From Candidatus Tectimicrobiota bacterium (GTDB lineage: Bacteria > UBA8248 > JACPRG01), in NCBI GenBank assembly GCA_016190025.1, contig JACPRG010000121.1:1-64000 (forward strand): 64,000 nt of DNA, given 5' to 3'. The position numbers and the translations under genes are program-made. Shown here piece after piece: positions 7,774 through 15,228 of the stretch (its first letter is position 1; each line of letters opens with the position of its first letter). A model generated the notes under the pieces. It worked only from the letters and a program-made list of their open reading frames with translations, searched no databases and had not been told where the DNA came from.

Positions 7774-8259
7774 TCACTCGCTCTTCGCGCCGGGTTCGCC
7801 GGCGGGTTCCTGGATGCGCTGGCCCGTCTCGATGAGAGTCCGCCGCGCCACCTGGACCTTCTCACCCCTCTGGTTGTGAAAGGTGCTCTCGATGACGGCG
7901 AAGGTGAGCGTCCCGGCCCGCCGGCTCTCCTTCTGGAAGATCTTGGCGATCCTGTCCCGGCCCGTCAGGACATCCCCGGCCCGGATGGGGGCCAGGTATT
8001 CGAACTCCTGCTCGCCGTGGACGATGTAGCTCCAGTCCTTGACCTTGAGGGCCTCCACCGCGTCCCTGTTTTCGTACAGCATCGTCCGCAAGAAGGTGCG
8101 CGGGGCCGGGATGCCCCCGAAGGGGGTGGACGCCGCGTGCGCCGGGTCCCGGTAGATGGGGTTCAGGTCTTCCAGGGCGTCGGCGAACTCGCGGATCTTC
8201 CCCCGCTCCACGAGGAATTCATACGGGCGAAAGACCTTCCCCTCCGCCTGCTTGTCCAT
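7774..8259 (-). CDS. FAS1-like / MaoC N-terminal dehydratase subunit, probably non-catalytic
   Basis: The 161-residue hot-dog protein has FADALEDLNPIYRDPAHA (about 25-42) and GGIPAPRTFL, as in the N-terminal MaoC half of two-domain hydratases such as mesaconyl-CoA hydratase. At the catalytic position Asp31 is kept but Tyr36 replaces the His, so the partner subunit likely supplies the chemistry while this one shapes the acyl pocket. The ATG at 8259 follows GAGAGGAGGCGCA. It overlaps nothing and is tightly coupled to the CoA ligase upstream (11 bases) and the catalytic MaoC downstream (7 bases). Confidence 0.85.
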   Translation of the reverse strand: MDKQAEGKVFRPYEFLVERGKIREFADALEDLNPIYRDPAHAASTPFGGIPAPRTFLRTMLYENRDAVEALKVKDWSYIVHGEQEFEYLAPIRAGDVLTGRDRIAKIFQKESRRAGTLTFAVIESTFHNQRGEKVQVARRTLIETGQRIQEPAGEPGAKSE

Positions 8260-8270
8260 TGCGCCTCCTC

Positions 8271-9626
8271 TCAGCCTTCCGCCGGGCACCGGAGATCCAC
8301 GACCCGCCGGGCCTTGATGGAGCGCTCTGGGTCGTAGATCTCGCCGGGGGGGACGAACTCCACCCGGGGGCGGATCGAGACCGCCTCCCTGACCCGGTGA
8401 GAGATCCCTTCCCGAAGCCTCTCCGTCTCTTCGTCTTCGCCCGCCCGGGCGCGTTCCACCCGGACGATCAGCTCGTCCATGGCGCCGGGCCGGTCCTCAC
8501 AGGTGAAGACCACCTGGAACTCCCCCACCCCCTCCAACGCCGAGAGGGTCTCCACGATCAGGTCCGGGTTGACCAGCATTCCCCTGCACTTGACGAGGCC
8601 GCCCACCCGGCGGGGCGTCGTCACCACGCGCTCCCCCTCCTGTCCGCAGAGGGGGCAGGGCTCCCGGGAGAGGGTGACGATATCCCCTCCGGCGTACCGC
8701 AGGAGGACCGTTCCGCGCCGGTGGAGATGCGTGATGGCCAGAAGGCCGCTCTCCCCGTCCGGCAGCCGCCGCCCGGACTCCGGGTCGGCCACCTCGAGGT
8801 AGTAGAGGTCCGGGACGACGTTCTGGGGGGCGGCCTCCTCCGCGCACTGGACGAACCCCCCCTGCATCTCGGTGAAGGCGAAGCGGGCCAGGAACCGGGG
8901 GTCCTTGGCGCCCATGGCGCGCAGGCGCTCTTTCAGCTCCTCGCGCAGAGCGGGCGGGACGGGCTCTCCCGAGGTGATGATCAGCCGGACCTCCGACAAG
9001 TCGGCGCCGCGGCTTTTGGCCTCGAAGAGGAACCGCCGCAGGAAGCTCGGCACCCCCCACAGGACCGTCGGCCGGAACCGCTCGACGATGGCCAGAGCCT
9101 CCAGGAGGGAATTCCGGACGCGGTACTCCGAGTTCGCCGAGCCGGTCAGGCCGTAAATCACTGGCACGCCGCAGATCATCCCGGAGCGGATCACGCTGAG
9201 GAAGGCCCCGGTGGGAAACCCGGCGACGGGGTAGAGGTTGGCGATTCTGTCTCCGGGCCCGATCCCCTCTACCTGGTTGCAGCGGCGGGCCTGCTCCAGG
9301 ATGCCGTAGATGTCGTGGGTGGTGTTGTAAAAAGGGGTCGGTTTCCCGCTGCTGGTCCCGGTGGTGTAGGCCACGTCCCACAGGACGGCCTCCTCGGGCG
9401 AGACGTCGGGCGGAAGGTCTTCGGGCCTGACCCGGAAGGCCTCGGGCTCGCCCATGTAGTCGGCCTTGTGGGTGAGGGGGAGAAGGGCCAGGTCATCGAG
9501 GGTCCGGATGTCCCCCGGCTCCACGCCCCATTCCGAGAATTTCCGCCGATAGTAAGGGTGGGCCCGGGCGCAAAGCTCCACCGTCCGGCGAAGCCGCGCC
9601 TCCTGAAGCTCCCTCAGAGAGGTCAT
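8271..9626 (-). CDS. PaaK-like phenylacetate/aryl-CoA ligase
   Basis: The 451-residue adenylate-forming enzyme has the P-loop YTTGTSSGKPTP (87-98), the LIITSGEPVPP block and the C-terminal hinge region of phenylacetate-CoA ligases (PaaK, coenzyme F390 synthetase group). A Cys pair, CPLCG, lies before VGGLVKCRGMLVNP, as in several PaaK members. It activates a carboxylic acid with ATP and CoA in the cytoplasm. Being first in the operon CoA ligase - hydratase pair - lyase, it probably commits the acid that the rest degrade. The acid is not identifiable. The start ATG at 9626 has GGAG 9 bases upstream. Confidence 0.87.
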   Translation of the reverse strand: MTSLRELQEARLRRTVELCARAHPYYRRKFSEWGVEPGDIRTLDDLALLPLTHKADYMGEPEAFRVRPEDLPPDVSPEEAVLWDVAYTTGTSSGKPTPFYNTTHDIYGILEQARRCNQVEGIGPGDRIANLYPVAGFPTGAFLSVIRSGMICGVPVIYGLTGSANSEYRVRNSLLEALAIVERFRPTVLWGVPSFLRRFLFEAKSRGADLSEVRLIITSGEPVPPALREELKERLRAMGAKDPRFLARFAFTEMQGGFVQCAEEAAPQNVVPDLYYLEVADPESGRRLPDGESGLLAITHLHRRGTVLLRYAGGDIVTLSREPCPLCGQEGERVVTTPRRVGGLVKCRGMLVNPDLIVETLSALEGVGEFQVVFTCEDRPGAMDELIVRVERARAGEDEETERLREGISHRVREAVSIRPRVEFVPPGEIYDPERSIKARRVVDLRCPAEG

Positions 9627-9815
9627 GCGCCCTGCGTCTCCAGTTCCCGCGAGGTCGGGTCACAAGCGAAGCGGGATACACCGACTTGCCGGGGAATCAC
9701 CACACGCCAAGAGAGAATTTCGGGTTTTCCCGCGTCTTGTCCAGCCGGGTTGGCCGGGTCAGGCCGGGGGCCGAAAGACCGCTCGCCCACCCCCGAAACC
9801 GCCGGACGCCGCACT

Positions 9816-10676
9816 TCACCTCCCCGTCGCGGCGTAGTGCTCGAAGTTGAAGTTCTTCTCTACGCAGGTGGAGTGGCGGCATTGTCCGCACGGCGGGGAG
9901 GAGCTCAGAACAGGACGCTCCTCGATCTCGTTCCGGCAGAGATCCATCATCTCCAAGGCCCGGTCGATCTGGACCGCATTCCCTTCCACGTAAAACGTCT
10001 CGCTGCCGTCCTTTCCCAGCAGGTCTCCCGAGCCGACCGGGACGGCCTCCAGGCCGAAGAGGAGCCGCAGGGCCTCCACCTCGGTGACCGTCCGGCCCAC
10101 GATGGGGGTGTAGCCGATGGGCAGGCCGATGGACCAGTCTATCCGCCGGATGCCCATTTTGGGACAGTTCTTCATGACCAAGCCCAGGATGGCCTTCTGG
10201 AGTGAGACCGGGACGATGAGGTGGGCGCCTTTGGCCAGGATGACCGGCATGGCGAGCTGGATGGTCCCGTAGGTCTCACTGGCCAGGAACCCGCCGGCGA
10301 GGCCCGTGGGATCCACAGCGTTTGCGCCCTTGATGAAGACGTCCCTCTCTGAGAACTCGCGGACCACGGCCTGGAGCTTGTACTCCCGGAGCCGTTCGCC
10401 CTTCCTGAAGACCCACGAGGCCCCGTATCCGTGCTTCAGCAGGAAGGCCCGCATCCGCGCGTCCGAGCAGAGCCCTTTGCGGACGACCATCCCGGCCGCC
10501 ATGGCCTCTTCGGGAAGCCGCCCCGCGAGCTCGTAGAAGACCAGGACGGAGGTGGTCCCGGCGTTCACGACGACGGTCCCGGACTCGAAGGCTTCCTGCA
10601 CCTCGGGGAGGGCGGCGACCGCCTTGGCGATAAGCCGCTGAGCGACCAGGGGTTCAATGTTGAGGAGGAGTTCCAT
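9816..10676 (-). CDS. Unrecognised protein, second member of a tandem pair with DeoR-sensor/ISOCOT-like motifs
   Basis: I do not recognise this 286-residue protein as a named family. It is a paralogue of the gene just upstream: both share GT-V/I-V, the GTTS/DTTT loop, ERDVFIKGANAVD (about 110-122), LAKGAHLIVPV and GRTVTEVEAL. The pattern SGTVVVNAGTTSVLVFYEL, later KGANAVDPTG, resembles the ligand-binding sensor half of DeoR regulators and related RpiA/CoA-transferase folds. No DNA-binding part is present. This copy has an extra C-terminal tail with three cysteines, CGQCRHSTC, that could hold a metal. It starts 5 bases after the paralogue ends. Function is unknown; binding or isomerising a sugar- or acyl-phosphate-like ligand would be a guess. 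Confidence 0.7.
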   Translation of the reverse strand: MELLLNIEPLVAQRLIAKAVAALPEVQEAFESGTVVVNAGTTSVLVFYELAGRLPEEAMAAGMVVRKGLCSDARMRAFLLKHGYGASWVFRKGERLREYKLQAVVREFSERDVFIKGANAVDPTGLAGGFLASETYGTIQLAMPVILAKGAHLIVPVSLQKAILGLVMKNCPKMGIRRIDWSIGLPIGYTPIVGRTVTEVEALRLLFGLEAVPVGSGDLLGKDGSETFYVEGNAVQIDRALEMMDLCRNEIEERPVLSSSPPCGQCRHSTCVEKNFNFEHYAATGR

Positions 10677-10681
10677 TTCCG

Positions 10682-11434
10682 TCAGATGCTTCCCGAGGCC
10701 CCCTTGAGGGCGTTGACCAACTCCAGGGCGGCCAGGACCTCCCTTTCCGCTCCCTCCAGATGGAGGGTGATCGTCCCCTCCGCGCCGAGCGTCCCCCCGG
10801 AGCCCACGTGCGTGGCCGTCACGCCCGCCAGGATCTCCATCGCCTCGATCTCCGTCACGACCCGTCCGGGCAGGGGGAGGAAGCCCACGGGCCCGCCCGT
10901 GGCGCGCGCGATTTTCCGGATGCCGAGGCGGCGGCTGATCTCGACCACCGAACTGAAGACGACCCGCTCCACACCCACCGGCACCAGGAAGTGGGAGCCT
11001 TTCGCCAGCACCGTTCCCATGGCCACCTGGACCGCCCCTCCCGACTCCGTCCTCACAAAGGCCCCGGCAAGGCCCTGGGCGTCGATGGCGTTTGCCCCCT
11101 TGATGAAGACGTCGCGGGCCTGAAACCCGTTGATGACTTTCAGCAGGTCGTATTCCGGCAGGAACCGGCCCTCCCGGATCACCCAGGAATCGCCGCCCCC
11201 CAGGGGCAGGTAGCGCCGGAGAAGGCCGTCGATTTCCGCGGGTGTTCCGGGGTCTTCCGGGGGGAGTTTCCCCGCTCCCTCCCAGAATTCCCGCGCCACG
11301 TGGACCGTCGTGGTGTCCGCCGCGATGACGATCGTCCCGGAGCGGAGCGCCTCCTTCATCTCGGCGAGGGCCCAGAGCGCCCTGGCGATCAGGGCTTTGG
11401 ACTCCTCCGGGGTGAGGCTGGCCAGGGCCTTCAC
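10682..11434 (-). CDS. Unrecognised protein, first member of the tandem DeoR-sensor/ISOCOT-like pair
   Basis: This is a 250-residue paralogue of the gene downstream, lacking the Cys-rich tail. Shared elements are RSGTIVIAADTTTVHV, ARDVFIKGANAIDAQG, GTVLAKGSHFLVPVG and PGRVVTEIEAMEILAG. The GTG at 11434 is chosen because its last two bases are the first two of the TGA of the binding-protein gene (GTGA overlap). A longer frame would run deep into that gene. Translational coupling to an NMT1-type binding protein suggests a role linked to the imported ligand. The fold assignment is from motif pattern only, and no enzyme activity can be claimed. Confidence 0.7.
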   Translation of the reverse strand: MKALASLTPEESKALIARALWALAEMKEALRSGTIVIAADTTTVHVAREFWEGAGKLPPEDPGTPAEIDGLLRRYLPLGGGDSWVIREGRFLPEYDLLKVINGFQARDVFIKGANAIDAQGLAGAFVRTESGGAVQVAMGTVLAKGSHFLVPVGVERVVFSSVVEISRRLGIRKIARATGGPVGFLPLPGRVVTEIEAMEILAGVTATHVGSGGTLGAEGTITLHLEGAEREVLAALELVNALKGASGSI

Positions 11435-12444
11435 GGGGCCTTCGGGATGAGCCTGGGCAGAAACTCGTTCGTGTAGAGGTCGGTGACTGCGACCCGGCTC
11501 AGGTCCTCCGGGGTCGTCTTGCGGACCGCCCCGAGGGTCCGTTCCCACTTCTCCCGGGTCATGTAACCGATGCCGTGCTCCTTCGCCTCGGGCGTCAGGA
11601 GGTGCTTTACGGTGATCTTCCAGCCTTCGCGGGAAACCTCGCGGCCCGCCGCCGGGACGCTCTTGTGGAAAATCTCCAGGGCCTCGTCCGAATGTTCGAC
11701 CGCCCAGGCCGTGCCCTTCATCGAGTCCTGGATGAACCGCTGGACGAGGCTCCGCTTCTCCCGAATCACCCGGTCCCGCGTCGCGACCCCGATGCTGTAG
11801 ATGTCCAGGCCGTGCTCACTGTATGGAATGGAGACGACCTCTTTCCCCTGCTTGGCGGCCACTTGCTGGACGATGGGAAGGGAGATGGTGAACAGCGTGA
11901 TGGCGTCCACCTTTCCGGCAACCAGGCTGGGGATCGAGGCGGGCGGCTGAAGGGGGACGTGCCTGATCTTGGCGAAGTCCACGCGGTTGACGGCGGCCAG
12001 GACGGGCAGGTTGACGAAGGCGGCCTCCCCCGGCGCGGCGCCCACCGTCCGGCCCTCCAGGTCCTTGGGCTTCGCGATCCCGCTCCCCTTCAGGGCGAAG
12101 ATCGTGAACACGCTCTCGGCGTGGATGACCCCTATCGTCCGCAGGTCTCCCCCCTGGCTGCGGATCAGGATGACCGAGCGCGGGTCGGCGTGGCCGAACT
12201 CGATGGTCCCGGCGGCCAGATCCTTCGCCACGGCCCCTCCCCCGTAACCCCGAATGAGCTTGATGTCCAGGCCGGCGGCCCGGTACCAGCCCTTGTCCCG
12301 GGCGACGAAGAAGCCCATGTCCCGAGGCAGGGGAACCCACCCGGTGGAGTACGTCGCCGTATCGAGGCCGACGGCCGCCCTGGGGAGGAAGCCCAAGACT
12401 GCCGCGGCCACCAGCAGCGCAGGAAAGAGACGAGCGCCTTTCAT
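11431..12444 (-). CDS. NMT1/SsuA-type ABC transporter substrate-binding protein
   Basis: The 337-residue precursor has an N-terminal signal peptide (MKGARLF, then hydrophobic to about residue 25). The periplasmic NMT1 fold follows: GFFVARDKGWYRAAGLDIKL, AAGTIEFGHADPRS, KPKDLEGRTVGAAPG and SLVAGKVDAIT. Such proteins deliver small organic ligands (sulfonates, nitrate, pyrimidine precursors, aromatic acids) to an ABC permease. No ATPase or permease gene is adjacent; the nearest set is at 37.7-39.2 kb with its own binding protein. The ATG at 12444 has GGGAGAAAAAAGG upstream. The stop overlaps the next gene as GTGA. Confidence 0.85.
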   Translation of the reverse strand: MKGARLFPALLVAAAVLGFLPRAAVGLDTATYSTGWVPLPRDMGFFVARDKGWYRAAGLDIKLIRGYGGGAVAKDLAAGTIEFGHADPRSVILIRSQGGDLRTIGVIHAESVFTIFALKGSGIAKPKDLEGRTVGAAPGEAAFVNLPVLAAVNRVDFAKIRHVPLQPPASIPSLVAGKVDAITLFTISLPIVQQVAAKQGKEVVSIPYSEHGLDIYSIGVATRDRVIREKRSLVQRFIQDSMKGTAWAVEHSDEALEIFHKSVPAAGREVSREGWKITVKHLLTPEAKEHGIGYMTREKWERTLGAVRKTTPEDLSRVAVTDLYTNEFLPRLIPKAP

Positions 12445-12600
12445 CCTTTTTTCTCCCTGTTTTCGTCGGCCTCCGCGGCCGGGCGCGGTCATCACCCCGA
12501 AGGTGGCGAGCGCCGCCCCTGCCCTGGAGCGCTTCCGACGGCCCCCAAGGTCCGTCTTATTTCTTCCCCATAAACGCCGGTCCCGGCGAACCCGGCTACC

Positions 12601-13218
12601 TCACAGGGGACGGACCATCTCGAAGATTTCCCGGCAGCGAGTATAGTAGTTCCTGGATAGTCGGGCAACGGGATGCAGCTTGTGGACGTTGACGGTCCCG
12701 TCCTCGAGGAGGTCGTCCCGGACGTGGAACATGACCACCTCGCCGAGGATCAGGTTGTGGCTGCCCAGGTCGATGATCTGGCGGACCCGGCACTCCAGGG
12801 AAGCCGGGGATTCGGCCACACGGGGAGGCTTCACAATCCGGCTGGGAAGGGTCGTCAGTCCGGCCTTCTCCAGCTCGTTGACCCCGTGGTCAAAAGACCC
12901 GGCACAGATGTTGACGGCCTCGGCGATTTCCTCGTTGACGACGTTGACCACGAACTCGCCGGTGGCCTCCACATTGCGCAGCGTGTCCTTTTTCTCCTTT
13001 TTCCCGGAATCGCCCTCCTTCTCCGCCCCGCGATACGTGGGAGAAAACATGACCGTCGGGGGCTTGTTGGCGACGGCGTTGAAGTAGGCGAAGGGCGCGG
13101 CGTTCAGCAGGCCGTCGGGGCTGAGAGAGGTCACGAAGGCGATGGGGCGGGGGACCACCAGTCCGCTCAAGAGTTGATAGTTCCGGCGTCCTGTGTGTCC
13201 GCTGGGGTCAATTTCCAT
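12601..13218 (-). CDS. Flavin reductase-like FMN-binding split-barrel protein
   Basis: The 205-residue protein carries YQLLSGLVVPRPIAFVTSLS, LLNAAPFAYFNAVANKPP and FVVNVVNEEIAEAVN, typical of the flavin reductase/DIM6 family that binds FMN in a split beta-barrel dimer. It could supply reduced FMN to a two-component monooxygenase such as the LLM enzyme at 4564-5574, as RutF does for RutA, although a stand-alone redox role is equally possible. A Lys/Glu-rich loop (GDSGKKEKKD, about 70-80) is a small insertion. The ATG at 13218 follows GAGGAGGACCGG. It is separated by 156 bases from the binding-protein gene downstream. Confidence 0.85.
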   Translation of the reverse strand: MEIDPSGHTGRRNYQLLSGLVVPRPIAFVTSLSPDGLLNAAPFAYFNAVANKPPTVMFSPTYRGAEKEGDSGKKEKKDTLRNVEATGEFVVNVVNEEIAEAVNICAGSFDHGVNELEKAGLTTLPSRIVKPPRVAESPASLECRVRQIIDLGSHNLILGEVVMFHVRDDLLEDGTVNVHKLHPVARLSRNYYTRCREIFEMVRPL

Positions 13219-13616
13219 CCGGTCCTCCTCGGGATTGAGGGGAAGAGGCGCATCCTCACGCGGGGACAGTTTTCCGGCCAACGCCTTCGAGGCCCTGGGA
13301 CGCCCACGCCGGCTCCCTCGCCCCGGCCTGAAAGGTCCCGCTGACCGTCCGCGGTTTTTCGCAGTGGCTCCGAGGCTAGCAAAGGCCCCGGATGCTGTCA
13401 ACGACGGGAGGCGCTCCCCATAGACGAGCCTGCGTGGGGGGGGGGATGATCGTCGGTTTTCACTCGCAAGAGCCGGCGAGAAATTTGACGCGCGGCGGGC
13501 GTCCCGAAAGGGGGCCGGGCTTCGCACTTCAACCCCTTCGGCGGTTGACACTCCCCATCCGGTTCCCCACACTATTCAGTAGAGGCCAATCCAATTTCTT
13601 CCTGGGGAGAGCGAAG
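13219..13616. other. 398-base divergent intergenic region
   Basis: No gene with good support was found between the flavin reductase start and the small ORF. A poly-G tract lies near 13437-13445 and a TTGACA box at 13545. The G+C-rich remainder shows no clear hairpin terminator or RNA motif. Confidence 0.6.
13545..13575 (+). promoter_or_regulatory. Candidate promoter of the 85-residue gene
   Basis: A perfect TTGACA (13545-13550) lies 66 bases before the ATG. The best -10 candidate, CACTAT (13570-13575) at 19-base spacing, is poor. Confidence 0.35.
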
Positions 13617-13874
13617 ATGGAAGTGGACCCTCGTGTTCCCGGAAAAGAGAGCAAGGAGGCCGCCGAGCGGCTCAGCCGGATACTGGAGGCGGGGATTCCC
13701 GGCATCCAGGAGGACATCCTGTATCAATTCGCCAAGACTGGTTTTCAACTCAACCGAAGGAGCCAGAAACGGGCGTCCGGTTCGCTCTTTCTTTCCTTTG
13801 CGCAACTCCGGGAGTTGAACGACGAGGAGCTCCGCGGCCTCATCCGGACTCACCTTCAGAACAACACGGCGTGA
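13617..13874 (+). CDS. Small hypothetical protein, 85 residues
   Basis: The ATG at 13617 has GGGGAG 8 bases upstream. The product is hydrophilic and probably all-helical: ESKEAAERLSRILEAGIPGI, then DILYQFAKTGFQLNRRSQK, ending with SFAQLRELNDEELRGLIRTH, an LxxLxxEELRxLI-type amphipathic helix. No signal peptide or metal motif is visible. I do not recognise the family. It is monocistronic and convergent with the WYL regulator gene, 27 bases apart. A TTGACA box upstream and the good ribosome site support it as a real gene. Confidence 0.6.
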   Translation: MEVDPRVPGKESKEAAERLSRILEAGIPGIQEDILYQFAKTGFQLNRRSQKRASGSLFLSFAQLRELNDEELRGLIRTHLQNNTA

Positions 13875-13901
13875 TGGGACAGCGTCGGCGCCGGCCTGAT
13901 C

Positions 13902-14960
13902 TCAGGGTTTGGAGAGCTTGGTGGCGCGCGTGACCCCCGTCCCCGATTTCTGGTAGGGAGCTTCCGCCTCGGCCGCCCTCGCCCAGGTTTCCTTCTCGCC
14001 GGCCGCGCCTTCGTATCGCCGATGGAGGCGGCTCGCCTCGCGGGCCATTGTGCTGCGGAGTCCTGCCGGGGCCAGAACCTCGGCGTCCGCGCCCCATTGC
14101 AAGGCCCACCACCCGACCTCCCGCGGTTCGGCGACCTCGATTTCCAGGATGATTCCTCCGTCCGGCAGGTCTCGTATCGTTTGAGAAGGGTGCCAGAGAG
14201 TCTCACGAACGAAAGGGGCGACGGACGCGTCGAATCGCACCTGGACCGGAATCGGCTCCTCCCCGGGAAAAACGCTAAAGGCGCTCCCGTGGCGGCGGTC
14301 AAAGGAGTAGTCCTCCCGCGGGGGGACCTGGATCGGAAGGACCTCCACTTGTTCGATCCGGTTGGCCCGGAACATCCGGTACTCCCGCGCCTCCAGGGCG
14401 TAGCCGTCCAGATAGAGGGCCCTGCGGCGAAAGAGGAGGGCGCAGGGGTCGACCGTCCACGTTTTGAGCTGGTTCTCCCGGATGGAGCGGTGGTGGAGAA
14501 CCACCCGCCAGCGCCTGACCATCGCTTTCTGTAAAGCCTCCAGCACCGCCGGTTTGCACCCGAATCCTTCGCGGAGCGCCACATCCTCGAGCGTTTCCAA
14601 AAGGAGGTTTCGCTGCGCGTCGGGAGATTGCCCGATGATTTTCCGGATGGCCGAAAGCGCGTCCACCCCCAGGGCGTAATCCCGGTTGTCCAAAAGCTGG
14701 CGGACGGCCAGAACCAGCGCGAATCGCTCGGGAAAGGTCAGGTCCTGGGCCGGGAGAAAAATATCGCGCGTCACCCGAAAGCCCCTTCCCCGGCGGGAGA
14801 AACGGAATTCAAACCCCAACCGTTCCAGCGCGTGCTTATCCTTGTAAAACTGGGACCGCGAAATCCCCAGGGTTTGGCAAAGGGCCTCAGGGGTGGTTTT
14901 GGGGTTCGCTCTGATCTCTGTGGCTAACCGAACGAGGCGAACCGCCCTGCCCAGGGCCAT
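13902..14960 (-). CDS. WYL-domain transcriptional regulator
   Basis: The 352-residue protein starts with a helix-turn-helix (residues about 5-60: TTPEALCQTLGISRSQFYKDKHALERLGF) followed by a helical linker. The WYL core comes next: VVLHHRSIRENQLKTWTVDPCALLFRRRALYLDGY, with EYRMFRANRIEQVEVL, and then a WCX-like C-terminal part. WYL regulators bind nucleic-acid or nucleotide ligands and control DNA-repair, defence or metabolic genes. The target here is unknown. The ATG at 14960 has AGGAGGGTCT upstream and replaces a longer frame whose extra N-terminus looks non-coding. No defence genes are adjacent. Confidence 0.85.
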   Translation of the reverse strand: MALGRAVRLVRLATEIRANPKTTPEALCQTLGISRSQFYKDKHALERLGFEFRFSRRGRGFRVTRDIFLPAQDLTFPERFALVLAVRQLLDNRDYALGVDALSAIRKIIGQSPDAQRNLLLETLEDVALREGFGCKPAVLEALQKAMVRRWRVVLHHRSIRENQLKTWTVDPCALLFRRRALYLDGYALEAREYRMFRANRIEQVEVLPIQVPPREDYSFDRRHGSAFSVFPGEEPIPVQVRFDASVAPFVRETLWHPSQTIRDLPDGGIILEIEVAEPREVGWWALQWGADAEVLAPAGLRSTMAREASRLHRRYEGAAGEKETWARAAEAEAPYQKSGTGVTRATKLSKP

Positions 14961-15228
14961 AGACCCTCCTGTCCGGCTTGAAGGTAGCAGACGGGTTTCG
15001 AAGGCGCGATGCAAGCCGCCCTGCCAGCCGGTTTCAACCAATTGCCGAGGCCGGGATTTGCCTCTCTTTTGTAGCATACGCAGAGGGCGGGAACCGGGGG
15101 CGCGGGGGGAATAGAGCGGATGCGACGCGGAGGCCCCCTCTTCTCGGCTCCCACGGCCGGGGCGAATTTTGCAACGCGCGGCGGGCGGCGGCCGGGCAAG
15201 TTCCGATTGCCCGGGGCCGGCCAGTCCT

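Noticed and set aside
9627..9815. Looked for a promoter or RNA in the 189 bases between the CoA ligase gene and the tandem pair.
   Set aside because: No convincing -35/-10 pair or terminator hairpin is present.
13902..14960. WYL regulator as marker of a defence system.
   Set aside because: WYL proteins often regulate defence loci, but no nuclease, helicase pair, reverse transcriptase or other defence gene is adjacent.
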